In this document: one piece after another, positions 26,964-38,347 of the stretch
How positions within the stretch are numbered: the stretch's first letter is position 1
Layout of the letters: every line of letters begins with the position of its first letter
Notes under the pieces: generated by a model
Told to the model about the DNA's origin: nothing
The model's database searches: none
The model's input: the letters and a program-made list of their open reading frames with translations, nothing else
Origin: Cyanoderma ruficeps
Taxonomy: Eukaryota; Chordata; Aves; Passeriformes; Timaliidae
Length of the DNA: 64,000 bases
Reading direction: 5' to 3'
NCBI GenBank assembly: GCA_008694505.1
Contig: VZDJ01000090.1
Span: 650,034-714,033, forward strand
Translations under genes and position numbers: made by a program

Positions 26964-26987
26964 TTTAATCAAAAAGGGTACCTTTAA
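26964..26987 (-). terminator. Possible EMG1 polyadenylation signals
   Basis: Two ATTAAA-type hexamers are read on the minus strand (TTTAAT on the plus strand) near 26964 and 26981, about 190-210 bases past the EMG1 stop codon. They are the best candidates; cleavage is not proven. Confidence 0.4.
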
Positions 26988-27173
26988 TAGGAGGAAAAAG
27001 GGTCAGTGGGACAGTCCGTTTAAAGCCTCACTGCTTCAGAAGCTACAAGGACGAAGGTGAAGTGTTTTCCAGGAGCCCAAAGTTGCAGCAGGTCCACAGC
27101 CAAGTTAAAGAGCCTTCACAGAATGTGAAGTCACTGTATACAAGTCCATCATGACAGCAGTAGCAGCAGAAGC

Positions 27174-30100
27174 TCATACTACTCCCCACACTTCCTCAAA
27201 GGCAGTCGTAATTTTAGCACACGTCAGGGCAGCAGAAAGGGGATAGTTGCTGATGGAGACCATCTTTTCGGTATAGTCAACATTGACCTGGGGGAAGAGG
27301 GAGGGGGAAATAGAAAAAAAAAAACAACAAAAAAACTGAAGTTGCAAGAAGTTTTCACTGAGCCCCATCTTCATTAATACAAGACAAGGAGCCACTGGAG
27401 AGGGTCCAGCAGAGGCTAGAAAGTTTATCAGGACATGGAGCCATCTCTTATGAGGAGAGACTGCAGGGCCTGTCTTGCCTAGATAAGACAAGACTGAGAG
27501 GGGATCTCATTAATGCACATAAATTTCTCAAGTGTGGGTGCTGAGAGAATGGTGCCAGACTCTTTCCTCCGGTGCCTGGTGACAGGGTGAGGAGCAGTGG
27601 CCATAAACTAAAACACAAGAAGTTTCACCAAAACAGGAGGAAGAACTTCTTTATGATGAGGATGGCAGAGCACTGGAACAGGCTGTCCAGAGAGGTTGTG
27701 GAGTTTCTCTCTCTGGAAACATTTGGAATCCACCTGGACGTGGTCCTGTGTCACCTGCTGCAGCTGACCCTGCCTTGGCAGGGGGTTGGACTGGATGATC
27801 TCCAGAGATCCCTTCCAACCCTAAAAACTGCAGAGGTTTCCTCAGCAGGGAAACTGCTAGCCTTCACTAATGCCCTCTCTCAGAAGGGAGAACAGTCCCA
27901 AGTGTTGCAGTTTTGGGCCTTTATTTGACAAACATAGGGGAAAAAAATGGGGAACTGGGTGGAGGGGAAACCAAGCTAAAAAAGGGCAGATAAAACCTCC
28001 ATACACAGAACAAGACTGAAACCTTTTTACAACCCCAGATGAGGGATAGACACACTTACCGACCCGTGGGCAAAAGCTCCCACCACAATGACAACTGGCT
28101 CCGCTGCAGGAACCAGCTCACGCAGATCCGACACCTGTGACGCTGCAAAGGAGGTACCAATCTTCATACAGCCCACGGGCAGATGGTCACTGACTGGGTT
28201 CTTAATCACCTACAGAAAGCAGAGAGTTAACAGGGTGGAGAGGTAACAGACCCTGACACATAGCTAGATCCATTGTTTGCTAAAAGCAGCAAACAAAAAA
28301 TTCATCAGCTGGTTGCAGGCTGCATCAGGAGCTCATGACCGGTGCATCTGGAGCAGTCCATCTTCATTTTCCATGGTATTTACAAATACAGTGGTGGTTT
28401 CATTCCACAACCAACATTATGTACACAATTCAACATCCCAGACTGTCCTCGCCCAAAAATCAAATCCCCTTGAGGCACACATCCTGTTTCCCTGTCCCCC
28501 TGATTACCCACCAAGTACACCCAGGTCCCTGAGCAAGAACAGTCCCAGATGGGTTGAGGCCCAGTGATGGCAGGTATGCCCAGGGTACAGGTGGTGTAGA
28601 GGTAGATGAGTCTTGGCCGTGGGGAGCAGTAGAATGAGTAGCAGAGCTCCCCATGACCAGCAGTACGATTCCTGAATAATCCCAAATTGAACAAGTCCAC
28701 GAGACCTTCTCCAAGTGACAGCAGGCAATATGGAATAGCCAGGAGAAGCTGAGGGACAGCACTGCTCCCAGGAAGAACATCCCAAACACCACCCTCTCCT
28801 GCAAAGAAGCCATGAAGTACACACTGGGCAGCAGGGCAGAGGGACAGAACAAACCCCAGCAGGTGTGTCCAGATGTTGCCAGTCTCTGTGCATATCTGGA
28901 AGATGCTCTTGAAACAGGCACAGAAGGAGGACCTGTAGTCCCCTTTAGGCAACTTGGTCTCATTTTGGCTGGCAAGCAAGCTGCTGCTGGGATTAAAAAC
29001 CACTCTCCTTTGGGGAATCTGGATTTTCCAGAAGAAAGTTGCAAAACACATTTAAGTAATGATTAGTCCTTCTTCGCTTCTGGGAGTCTTGCTGCTGTCT
29101 TGAGGAGCAGCACAGTGAAATCCTGCTCCAGCCCAGCAACTCCTTGTTCTGGCCCGTTTCTCGAGCCAGGTTCACGAGAGCCCTGTGTGAAAAAGGCTGG
29201 AAAGGCTGCTCCTTGTCCCTCCCTGCCTGCTGACCCGTGTCCTGGGACAGATGCACTGGCTACAGCCAAGTGTTCTCTGCCAAGATGACATCACCATCAT
29301 CTTCCTCAGGCTGCTGCTTTTCTGGCCTTTCCAGCAATAAGGGTAGTTCTTCATCTGAGAAATCCAATATCGTGATAAACTTTTAGTCCCTGTGGTTGAT
29401 CCAGTCTTCCCCTCTGTGACTGCAGAAGCCATTCAAGTTAATTATATCTTCATTTGCACCTCTCTCTGCCATTTTGAAAGCTGTACCCGAAGAGTCAATG
29501 CCCAGGCATGGCACTCGGGCTCACGTGAGGAGACAGATCCCTCAGTTCCAAAGACAGGTGTGTTTGGGGTTTCCTTGCTGCAGCAGCAGCTCCTAGCCAG
29601 GAAGCATGTGGGAGAGCCCCCCTGAAACCAGGACCCCCAGCAATGATGTGACAGAATGGAATAGCAACCACACCCATGGCCCCCGACCAAAAACCACCTC
29701 CCTCCCCCCCCCCAAAAAAAATCCCTCCTACGTTGTCCTTAGAATATTGCAACATTAGCTGTGAACAATTACAGAATATTTACCTTCAGCAGTTTCTGAG
29801 GCCCATCAGCTGCTCTAACACTGAGCTTATGCAACAGCTGAACTGGCAAAAAGAAAACAAGAAAGAAATCACTTAAGCTGTGTGGTAATTTGCTGGAGGA
29901 ATTCCATGCTTTGGCTGAGCTGAGGTACACAAAATGTTCACCTTTAGAGTTTCCATCACAGACTGAAAAGAGTTATTTTGCTGATAGCACAACCTCCTCC
30001 CCACTGTGCTAGGGAACACACAGCTGGGGTGTGCATCCTTGAACGTCCCAGAAAGATGCTTTCACTTCTCTGCTCTTTTCTCACTTTCACATTTTAAGGT

Positions 30101-30986
30101 CAGTGCCAGCTTTTGACTTTTCCCGAAGCTCCTCCAATCCTGACCACTTTGCTGCATTGTTCTATAGGGGGTGTAGAGTTTAAATCACTTACCCATAAGA
30201 CCACAGAATCGATCAAAAGTTCTTGGGATTCTGGTCTGGGGATTGACTTCAATGAGAACGTTCTTCTTGGTATGGATATAAACCTGCAGGAGCCCAGCCC
30301 GATTCAGGGGGCTGTCCATGAGCATCAGGAGACTCTGAAAATGAAAAGCACACGGTCGTGGAAATAGAAAGGCGCAAGAGAGAAAATTCTAGGGAAAATG
30401 GAGTGTTAGCCCCCACAAATGCAGAAAGGGCCGATGTTGAGGCTCAAGGCTCATCCGACTACGTGATGTAAAGCTGTGGTGCTAAGAAACCAAGCCCAGG
30501 CCCAAACAGCGATTCGACCTAAAACCCACCAGCCTAGCGGGGGAAGCCAAACTCGCCCCCGGGCTCCGCGGGCACAAGCGGACCCCCAGACCCGAGGGAC
30601 GATCGCCCCGAGCTGCCGTACCGGGCTACCCCGAGCGGCCCGGGCCGCCACAGGCAGGTACCTGGTGGGTGATGTCAGGCCGCACCTCCCCGGGGTCCCG
30701 ACCATTCCGTAGCAGCAGCGCCTTGTGCTTGTCGCAGTTGAGCAGCTCGAACGTCTTCCCCACCTACGGTCAAAGCACGGGCAGATAAGCGGGGAGCGAG
30801 GGCATCCGAGGCACGGCCGGATCCGCCCCGACCTCCCGCCGCCCGCACCTTCACGGTCTCCAGACTCGCCCCCTCCAGCACGACCAGGAGCCGCCGCTGC
30901 CCGCGGGGCCGCTTGCGCTCCGGCGATCGCCCTTCATCCTCCTCCTCCTCCTGCGCGTCCCCACGTGGCCGCCTGGGCGCCGCCAT
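27174..30986 (-). CDS. EMG1: 18S rRNA N1-methyl-pseudouridine methyltransferase EMG1/NEP1
   Basis: EMG1 is a nucleolar SPOUT-class enzyme that methylates a hypermodified pseudouridine of 18S rRNA and is needed for 40S assembly. Minus-strand exons: 30986-30849, 30763-30662, 30334-30193, 29842-29784, 28209-28060, 27287-27174. All are GT-AG and in phase, giving 234 aa (human 244; the N-terminal tail is shorter and acidic, QEEEEDEG). Conserved blocks: [14 protein letters not shown] (residues 33-46), [59 protein letters not shown], and the C-terminal [12 protein letters not shown]. The knotted SPOUT fold binds SAM through the last two blocks. The gene is head-to-head with PHB2 and tail-to-tail with LPCAT3. 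The long intron between exons 4 and 5 holds a retrocopy and the last intron a CR1. Confidence 0.97.
27372..27832 (+). repeat. CR1 LINE fragment in EMG1 last intron
   Basis: A well-preserved forward CR1 3' part, antisense to EMG1. It contains 'gagccactggagagggtcca', 'gctgagaggggatctcatta'-like text, 'actggaacaggctgtccagag' and the near-terminal 'ggttggactggatgatct' with 'gagatcccttccaaccctaa'. The terminal ATTCTRTG repeats are missing or decayed. Confidence 0.9.
28500..29020 (-). pseudogene. ADIPOR1-like processed pseudogene fragment inside EMG1 intron 4
   Basis: Minus-strand translation in two alternating frames resembles adiponectin receptor 1 in collinear order. It starts with a WxxIP...LP...LK segment (about 28995), then [20 protein letters not shown] (about 28860-28915), then [20 protein letters not shown] (about 28752-28812), [19 protein letters not shown], and after a frameshift [14 protein letters not shown] with CTLGIPAI (about 28565-28650). 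ADIPOR1 is a multi-exon gene, but here consecutive domains are contiguous with no intron. Small deletions (after the WTHLLGFVL block) and an insertion near 28555 break the frame. The copy is therefore dead and probably made by reverse transcription. ADIPOR2 fits less well (the YFMA-LQE block is ADIPOR1-type). The ends are blurred; a weak match may reach about 29350. Confidence 0.8.
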
Positions 30987-31243
30987 TTTGTCACGCGGCC
31001 CCGCCGGCCCCGCCCCGGCCCCGCCCTTCCCGCCGCGGCCACCCAAGATGGCGCCGGGGCGCGCCCTCTATCTGGCTCCGGCCGGACTCGCTTCCGGAGC
31101 GCCGCGGCCGCCTCGCCGGAAGGCGACTGCTGGGGGAGGGACGGGGCAGCGGGGGCGCTCTCGGCGCCGCGGTTTCCCGCCGGAGCGTCACGACAGTCGC
31201 TCCTTCCGGTGTCCTTCCCGGCGGGGGCGGCGGCGGGGCGGCC
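30987..31243. promoter_or_regulatory. Bidirectional CpG promoter of EMG1 and PHB2
   Basis: Only 257 bases separate the two start codons. The interval is GC/CpG-rich and has no TATA box. Visible sites: YY1-type AAGATGGCG at 31045-31053 and CGCCATTTTG overlapping the EMG1 start (about 30980-30990), plus three ETS/GABP-type sites, CTTCCGG at 31091, GCCGGAAGG at 31115 and CTTCCGGT at 31203. YY1 and ETS sites are typical of housekeeping and mitochondrial-gene promoters. Confidence 0.8.
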
Positions 31244-34200
31244 ATGGCGCAGAACCTGAAGGACCTGGCGGGGCGGCTGCCGACCGGGCCCCGCGGCGTC
31301 GGCACCGCGCTTAAGCTGCTGCTGGGCGCCGGTGCCCTGGCCTATGGCGTGCGAGAGTCTGTCTTCATTGGTGAGTGGAGTCCCTCCCAGCCCCTCGGAG
31401 CCTTCGTGCCTACCGCCCGCGCTGACCAAGCCTCCGCTCTCTCCCCGCAGTGGAGGGCGGCCAGCGCGCCATCTTCTTCAACCGCATTGGCGGCGTGCAG
31501 CAAGATACCATCCTGTCCGAGGGGCTGCACTTCAGGTAGGGCTCGGCCCCCACCCCGCTCCCCCGGCCCGGCCCGGCGGGGCCCTCGCCCCTAACGCGCC
31601 TCCGCCCCCCGCAGGATCCCCTGGTTCCAGTATCCCATCATCTACGACATCCGAGCGCGGCCGCGGAAAATTTCCTCCCCCACTGGTTCCAAAGGTGAGA
31701 TAAAGGGGCCACGAGGTGGGAGGCACGGGGCGGGAATTCGCCTGTAGTTCTGGCGCTTCTCAAACAGTCATGGAATGTTAAGGGGTTGGAATAGGTCTTA
31801 AAGATCGTTCGGTCGTAATTTCCTGCCGCGGATAGTGACACCTTTCACTAGACCAGGTTGCTCCAAGCCCCGTCCGACCTGGTGTGGAACACCTCCAGGG
31901 CAGGGGTATCCACGGCTTCCCCGGGCAACCTGTGCCAGTGCCTCACCACCCCCACCATGAAGGATTTCTTCCTAATTCCCAACCAAAGCGTCCCACTCCC
32001 AGCTGGTGCTGGTTGCTCCTTGTCCCATCACTGCACTTCCTGATGGAGAGGGGCTGCAGGGGGACTGTGCAGGCTCCCCTGAGCCCCTCGCTGTGCCGCA
32101 GACCTGCAGATGGTGAACATCTCCCTGCGGGTGCTGACGCGGCCCAACGCGGCCGAGCTGCCCAGCATGTACCAGCGCCTGGGGCTGGACTACGAGGAGC
32201 GCGTCCTGCCCTCCATCGTCAACGAGGTGCTCAAGAGCGTCGTGGCCAAGTTCAACGCCTCGCAGCTCATCACGCAGAGAGCCCAGGTGAGCCCTGCCCG
32301 CGGCAGGCTTGGGGCAGCTCCCGGGGGAGCCGCAGAGCCGCGGGCAGGGGGAGAGGTGTGGCAGAGAAAGGAAGGGTTACCGTGTTCAGCTGGTGGATGG
32401 TGCGTCCACATGGAAAGTGTGTCCCGCGTACAGTTTGATTCCAGTGCAGGTACAAATACTGCATTGGCAGCCTCTGAGGAGAAAAGTGCCTCTGTTGGTA
32501 CTCAGAGTGCAAAACTGCACTGAAATGTAACACTGGGGGAGGGGGAGCTCGTTTACTTTGTGGTCCACAGGGGTCAGTGGAACTGGCTTTAAAAATATGA
32601 ATCTTGGGACAACTGTCAGGGCAAATTAAACAGCTTTGAAAGATCTGAAAAACAATGGGAGTGGGCAGTTAACAAAGCACTAACCTATCAGTGGTGGATG
32701 CTACAGAAGTGTAGCAAATAACTCCTGTTTACAGTCACAGAAGGGGTCGGGTTGGAAGGGACTACAGTGGGTCATCCCAGAGCACAAGGCACAGGACTGC
32801 ATCCAGATGGTTCTTGAATGTCTCTAGTGAGGGAGACTCCACAACTTCTCTGGGCAACCTGTCAGAGTGCTCTGTCGTCTGCCCAGTAAAGAAGTTATGC
32901 CTCGTATTCAGGTGGATCTTCCTGATTCTGCCTATTGCCTCTTGTCCTATAGTTTGACACCACTGAGAAATGCCTAACTCTGTTGTCTTGGCACCCTCCA
33001 TGCAGGCACGGATTAGAAAAATCTTAGAGTGTCCTCTGGGGAAATGTTGCAAAGTATTAGAAATATCTAACTTAAAAATGCCTGTTGGTGAAAGTTTGTA
33101 TTGTAATAGTTTGATTACCAGGGATTTCTCATCACCTGTGGAAGCTGGTGCAGAGAGGAGGTGCTGGTCTTGTTTTAAAAGGTTTTAGAGGAGGTCCTGC
33201 AGGACCAGGAGGGTGCTGAAAAGTTGTTAGATGGAATACAAAGCATCTTTTAACTATCAGGGACCACATCTGTGATCCGTGTCAAAAGAACCAAAGAGCA
33301 GAACTGAGTGTCCAGGTTTTGTTATGAGAAATGATCTGTATCACCCTGGTCAGGGGCTTCAGGCTTTTGTGCTCATCCACGTGGAGTACACTGGAGGGAT
33401 TTGTTAGTCTTCATGTAGAAGGAGAGTGTGTGGAGAGGATGGGACAGCAAAGAATATCTGTGAGAGTTTTGGTTGTATTGGAAGCAAGGGCTGTTAAGCA
33501 TTTGTGATCTCAGATAAGAATCATTCTTTGATCTCGGAAATTTTCGATCAAACTGAATTGTATTTGTCTTCTTGTCGTGTATCCATCCAGTGTTTGTTAT
33601 AAAGTGATGTGGTGTTGAATGGATTGATAGTCAGAAAAAAATTAAGGGACTTTATGTATTTGTGCACTCACAATTCACACAGGAGAGGTTTCTGTTGCTA
33701 TTTGGAGTTCTGCTCAGAAACAGCTGCAGTAAAAGTAAAAGCAAATGCTCCGCTGGCCAAGCATGTGATACTGTAGCAATAGTTTCTGTTAAGGTCAATA
33801 TTTGGTGCAGGACTTGTCAGGCTGCCTGAAAAAGGTGCTGGCAAGTAAATGCAGAATAAATCAAAGTATCTAACAGCAACACCCACCCAAAGCAGGCAAA
33901 AAAAAAATGGAGTAGCTACACTAGACAAGTAGCTACTGTAATTAAGAAATGTGATACAGGTTAAAAAAAGTGTGGTAATTTCTTCTTTTTCTGTACTGGA
34001 ATACAGTTATGAAAACACAGCCTGCAAACAGTAGCAAATCCAAGATGGAGAGGGAAATGCTTATTGCCAAAACTGGGAACTGTGGAACTGGATGTGGCAG
34101 GATGTGAAAGTTAAAGATGCTTTCAAGGTTTTTTACTGTCACAGTGTTACTTGCATAGAACAGTTAAATAGTAACTATAGACGAGCTGTAGTAGAGTGTT

Positions 34201-37200
34201 GAAAATGCTTGTTGTAGGTGTGGATGTGTTACTCAGTGATGGTGTTGATGGCCATGGCTTGGAGCTTGGGTTGGGGAATGTCTCTCCCGACACTGTGAAG
34301 AGCAGTTGTGCCTCAGTTCTGGAGCGTGCAGGAAGTGAGGAACACCCTGTGCTTGGTGCTACTCCTGTTGCTGTGTTTGTGTTTCAGGTGTCTCTGCTCA
34401 TTAGGCGAGAACTGACAGAGAGAGCCAAGGATTTCAGCCTCATCCTGGATGATGTGGCCATCACAGAGCTCAGTTTCAGTCGTGAATACACAGCTGCTGT
34501 GGAGGCGAAGCAAGTGGGTGAGTTGCACTGGTGCCCGAAAAGGGTGGATTGCCTTTGCCTTTTCACTGAGTTATTAAACAAGGAAGTGGAATTTAGGCTA
34601 GTGTGTCACTGCTGTGTCACTGTATGGGTACAGGTACAGAGTCACAAATCTCTAAGCCTCCTTAGTAACAGAGCTGAAGAGGTTTATTTTACAAGTATTA
34701 CCAGAAAGGCATAGCTAATGGGATAGACCATTGGAGGGACTGAGTTCCCGAAACTAAGATTCCTCTTCAGGCTGGGACTCTGTCGCTCACTGTGGGGGTT
34801 ACATGTGGAGGGTCTGGGTGCTGTGGGTTTTATTCAAGATAAGGTGAAGTGCTCTCAGATACATTTTGTACTTGGATATGGTCCCAGAATGTTACTGGTT
34901 CTTTGGGAAGCAGAGCCCCTGGGCCTCAGCTCTCAGGTTCTGTTGGAAGATACAATGTAGCTCCAATGCCTGTGTCCCTTCTCCCCGCAGCCCAGCAGGA
35001 GGCACAGCGTGCCCAGTTCCTGGTGGAGAAGGCCAAGCAGGAGCAGAAGCAGAAGATAGTTCAAGCTGAGGGGGAAGCAACAGCTGCCAAGATGATATCC
35101 TGCTTTGGGAGATTTTGTGGGCTGTGTCTTGTGAGCTTGGCAGTCCTGAGAATGTGTGACATTGGGCTCATGCTTAGGAGACTGTGATCGGATGATGGCT
35201 TCAAGTAGGTCACTGTTCTTTTTCCCCCCTTCTCCAGTCAGCTGGAGCGAGGTTTGTCTGAGGTCACAGGCAGAGCAGAGAAGGCCGTGGGCCCGCGCTC
35301 CTTGTTGCAAAGTTTGACTTGTATTGGCTCTGTGTGACCGTAATCCCAAATGTTCTTCATTTGGGCAGGTGAAAATATGCCTACCCAAAGGTCCACGTTA
35401 CGGGATAGAGATTGCTTTTTGTCCACTAAGATGTTCTTTAATATGGCTTAGGAAGAATTCCTTGAGGGTAAGCAGCTTCTGTGGGATTTTCCTTAACTTT
35501 TGTTCTCTTGTACCTCGGGGAAGCTCTCAGCAGGAATCCAGGCTACATCAAGCTACGAAAGATCCGAGCTGCTCAAAACATCTCAAAAACGGTGAGCATT
35601 GGGGCACAGAATTCCCTTTGTCCTTCTGCAGTCCTTGTGCTGTCCCCCAGCCCAGTGGCCACATGATGAATTTAAGGCGAATGTGATCTGCTCTGTCCTG
35701 ATCCTTGTTCCTGCCCAGCCCTTCTCTGCTCAAGTAGAGCTTAGGACTTAGCAAGGATCTGCAATTAGATGTGAGGCTCAGAGTTCATGCCCTTCATATG
35801 ACAAGGCCAGATCCACATCAGATTCCATCACCCACCCTCAGCTGTAGGCACTGAAAGCTTCTGGTTACCTGCAGCTGAGAAAGGGGGACAGATAAATGTG
35901 GGATCAAGGGTCATTGTGACAGAGAGGCAGAATGAGCACTTCTTTTAGAAAGTCTGATGGCTCTGGGATGGAAAGTCAGGAAGTTAGGGAGTTATTTTGG
36001 GGAATTGCATTGACTTAACTGAGGTCTTAAGTGAAGGAAACAAGAGTGCAGTATCTGAAGAGGGAGACAGGTTCCTAGTGCTATTCCTCCATGTGCATTT
36101 TTAGTCCTCGATGCCATGTCTGTAATGTATTTATTTTTCAGATTGCTGCCTCACAAAACCGTGTGTATCTCACAGCAGATAACTTGGTACTGAACCTGCA
36201 GGATGAGGCCTTCACCAGGTAAAGGGGCTGGGTGCCTACTTTGTCTGCACCCTACCTGGGAAGCTGCTCCCCTTTCTGGAGCTCTCTCAGGATGTTTTTC
36301 TGAGGGGAGCCTGATGCCTGAGGATACAGCCAAGTAGGGAGCAGCCTCTCTTACTGTGGAAATGGGGATTTTTGTTAAATCTAATCAATTTTCTCTTGTT
36401 TTTTTTCTTTTCCACCCTGCACTCCTTACTGCATCTGCTGACACAGAGGAAGGTAAGGCACTGTACATTTTGTTCCTTTTGTTAGTACTGGAACCAGGGT
36501 GTTACTGTTTCCTGATGCCTGGGATGTTTCTGGCCTGGGCCATTTTGGTCCCAGCAAGTTTATTCCAATCACTACCTCAATTGCCATTTGTGATGGGAAA
36601 CTTGAAGCTTTCCTTGCAGGGACCACACAAACATATACATGGAGTGTGCAGTAATTGGAGCTCCATGTTGCCTCATAGGGAGCCTGGCATGGAAAGGCAG
36701 GAGTAACTGTGGAGCGTTTCCTGGTCTATCACATGGACAGGGCATCCTGTGGTTATGGCAAACAGGGCTGGAAGGAGCCAGGCAGATGATCATAGGAATT
36801 TGTGTTGGCTTGGGCTGATGATCTCTAGGGAAGATGCTTTTTGTTATTCTCCAAAAGTTTTCCAGTTCATGTAAGAACACGCCATTTCCTGCTTTCAGAA
36901 CTGTCAGGAGTTTGGTGGCTTTGCCTCATCTGTCCAGTGTTTACTGAAAAAAGCAGTGCCAGCTGGCAGTGCTAACAGGATGCAGTTAAAAGCTTAGATT
37001 TCTCAGAATTGAGAAGGGAAACCAGAGTTGGTTTCTTTTCTGCAGGATCTTTGATTATAACATCCTTCTTCCTCAACTCTGACCAGATTCTGTCATATTT
37101 GTTCCAGAAGATTTAGGGGGCTTTGCAAAAAAAACCCTGCCTGATAGGAAGGACTTGGGAGTCCAGATCCTTTGGGTGTGACATCCCATGCCTCAGAATC

Positions 37201-37301
37201 TGTATTGAGGGGCTGGTACAGCTTTGCTTGTGCTGCCTGGACTGCTGACTCCCTTCTGTCTCCCTTTCAGCGACAGTCTCCTACCCAAAGGCAAGAAATG
37301 A
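31244..37301 (+). CDS. PHB2: Prohibitin-2
   Basis: PHB2 forms ring complexes with PHB1 in the mitochondrial inner membrane and acts as a membrane scaffold, protease regulator and mitophagy receptor. Exons: 31244-31370, 31451-31535, 31615-31694, 32102-32286, 34388-34517, 34991-35094, 35514-35591, 36142-36218, 37271-37301; 298 aa (human 299). Features: N-terminal hydrophobic anchor (about residues 20-36), SPFH domain (about 40-220) starting [15 protein letters not shown], the LC3-interacting YQRL motif at exactly residues 121-124, and a coiled-coil helix rich in Ala/Gln/Glu/Lys (about 190-240). The C-terminus is LLPKGKK, slightly diverged. All introns are GT-AG except intron 6, which has AT-AC ends with minor-spliceosome signals. 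The start is the first ATG after the bidirectional promoter. Confidence 0.98.
31768..32045 (-). repeat. CR1 LINE fragment in PHB2 intron 3
   Basis: Reverse CR1: 'gttggaataggtcttaaagat' near the 3' end, then 'acctccagggcaggggtatcc' and 'caacctgtgccagtgcctca'. It ends within about 55 bases of the exon 4 acceptor. Confidence 0.85.
32735..33030 (-). repeat. CR1 LINE fragment in PHB2 intron 4
   Basis: Reverse CR1: 'cacagaaggggtcgggttgg' at the 3' end, 'gggagactccacaacttctc', 'agtaaagaagttatgcctcg', 'ttgcctcttgtcctat'. A diverged 3' part. Confidence 0.85.
35095..35513 (+). other. AT-AC minor (U12-type) intron of PHB2
   Basis: Coding sequence ends at ...GCCAAGATG and resumes at CTCGGGGAAGC, matching the conserved AAKM-LGEALS junction exactly. 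The intron starts ATATCCTG (consensus ATATCCTT), carries a perfect TTCCTTAAC branch element at 35489-35497, and ends in AC 16 bases after it. No GT-AG alternative keeps the reading frame. Confidence 0.93.
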
Positions 37302-37814
37302 AAGCTGAAGATTTCTAGAACCAGCGTCGCTGACCAGCAGAAGATAAGAGTGAGGATCTTTGAACTCCCTCCACTAGTATTGTTTGTCCTCACAATGAAG
37401 TTTTTAATCCAGTAGCCAGATTTGGTCCCCATGCCTCTGCTCCATCTGTGGTGATTCAGTTACAGGAGTGGGCTCTGCCTCTAGGCAGCTGTAATTCCTT
37501 CCTCATCCCACCAGTTAAATTTGGAGAGGGGGCAAAGGGGCTTACTGGTATTAACCCATGTGGATATTTACCTCTGATCTTCATTAATATTTAGATTTGT
37601 GTAAGATATCAAATTCTTTTTTCGCCAAGTGAGGGAGTTCTTCTGCCATCAGCACCAGGCTTTTTTTGTAGTAAATTTTTTTCTCTTTCACTCTTGATCC
37701 CAAGAGAACTTGGGACTCAGTTCAGGACAATGCCATTCATTGGGTGCCTGTCACTGCTGGTATATCTTACTTGTGTCACTGTCTGCTCAGTGATGCTTTC
37801 AAATATTTGTAAAA

Positions 37815-37820
37815 ATTAAA
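37815..37820 (+). terminator. Probable PHB2 polyadenylation signal
   Basis: ATTAAA followed by an A-rich (CAA)n stretch, about 515 bases downstream of the PHB2 stop codon. This fits a 3'-UTR of about half a kilobase. The stretch just after it contains a small (AAC)n repeat. Confidence 0.5.
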
Positions 37821-38347
37821 AAAACAACAACAACAACAACCAAATTTATATTGTGTCCAAGTGTACTTAGTGCCTGGGAAAAAAAGGTTATTTTTATGTA
37901 GTGGGAGGTGGAACAGAGATTTTATTTGGTTGAAATTGGAATTAGGATGATGAAGGGAAAGGAACAAAAGAAAGAAATACACTCATGGTCACTGGCAGAT
38001 CAACACAGTGTGGGGAGAGAAGAAAGATGTTCGGATGCTCATACAGCTGTGTGGTGACCAGGGCTGGTTCCTTGGCTGCCTGTAAAGGGCTGCTGATGAG
38101 GGTAGGTTTACCTGCTTTTCCAGGTCACAGAAGCATCTCTATGCTGTGTCCTGGCCTGCATTGTTACACCTTGCACTTTTTCCCCTCACTGCTTTCCTGG
38201 CTGAAAAGAGGAGGAGAAATCTTCTTCCACTAACTAAACTCTCCTTTGCTTGTGTTTCAACAGCAAGATCTTGGGTTCTTTAGGGGTAGCTTCTTTGCTG
38301 TTTCTCTGGGCTGCCCTATACCAAGATTTAGGACTTAGAGGTTACCA

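Noticed and set aside
28277..29440. Possibility of a live gene within the EMG1 intron
   Set aside because: The ADIPOR1-like match switches frame and contains deletions, so it is read as a dead retrocopy rather than a nested gene.
30725..31594. 289-codon plus-strand frame across the EMG1/PHB2 promoter
   Set aside because: It covers the antisense of EMG1 exon 1, the promoter and an off-frame part of PHB2; low-complexity Pro/Arg composition.
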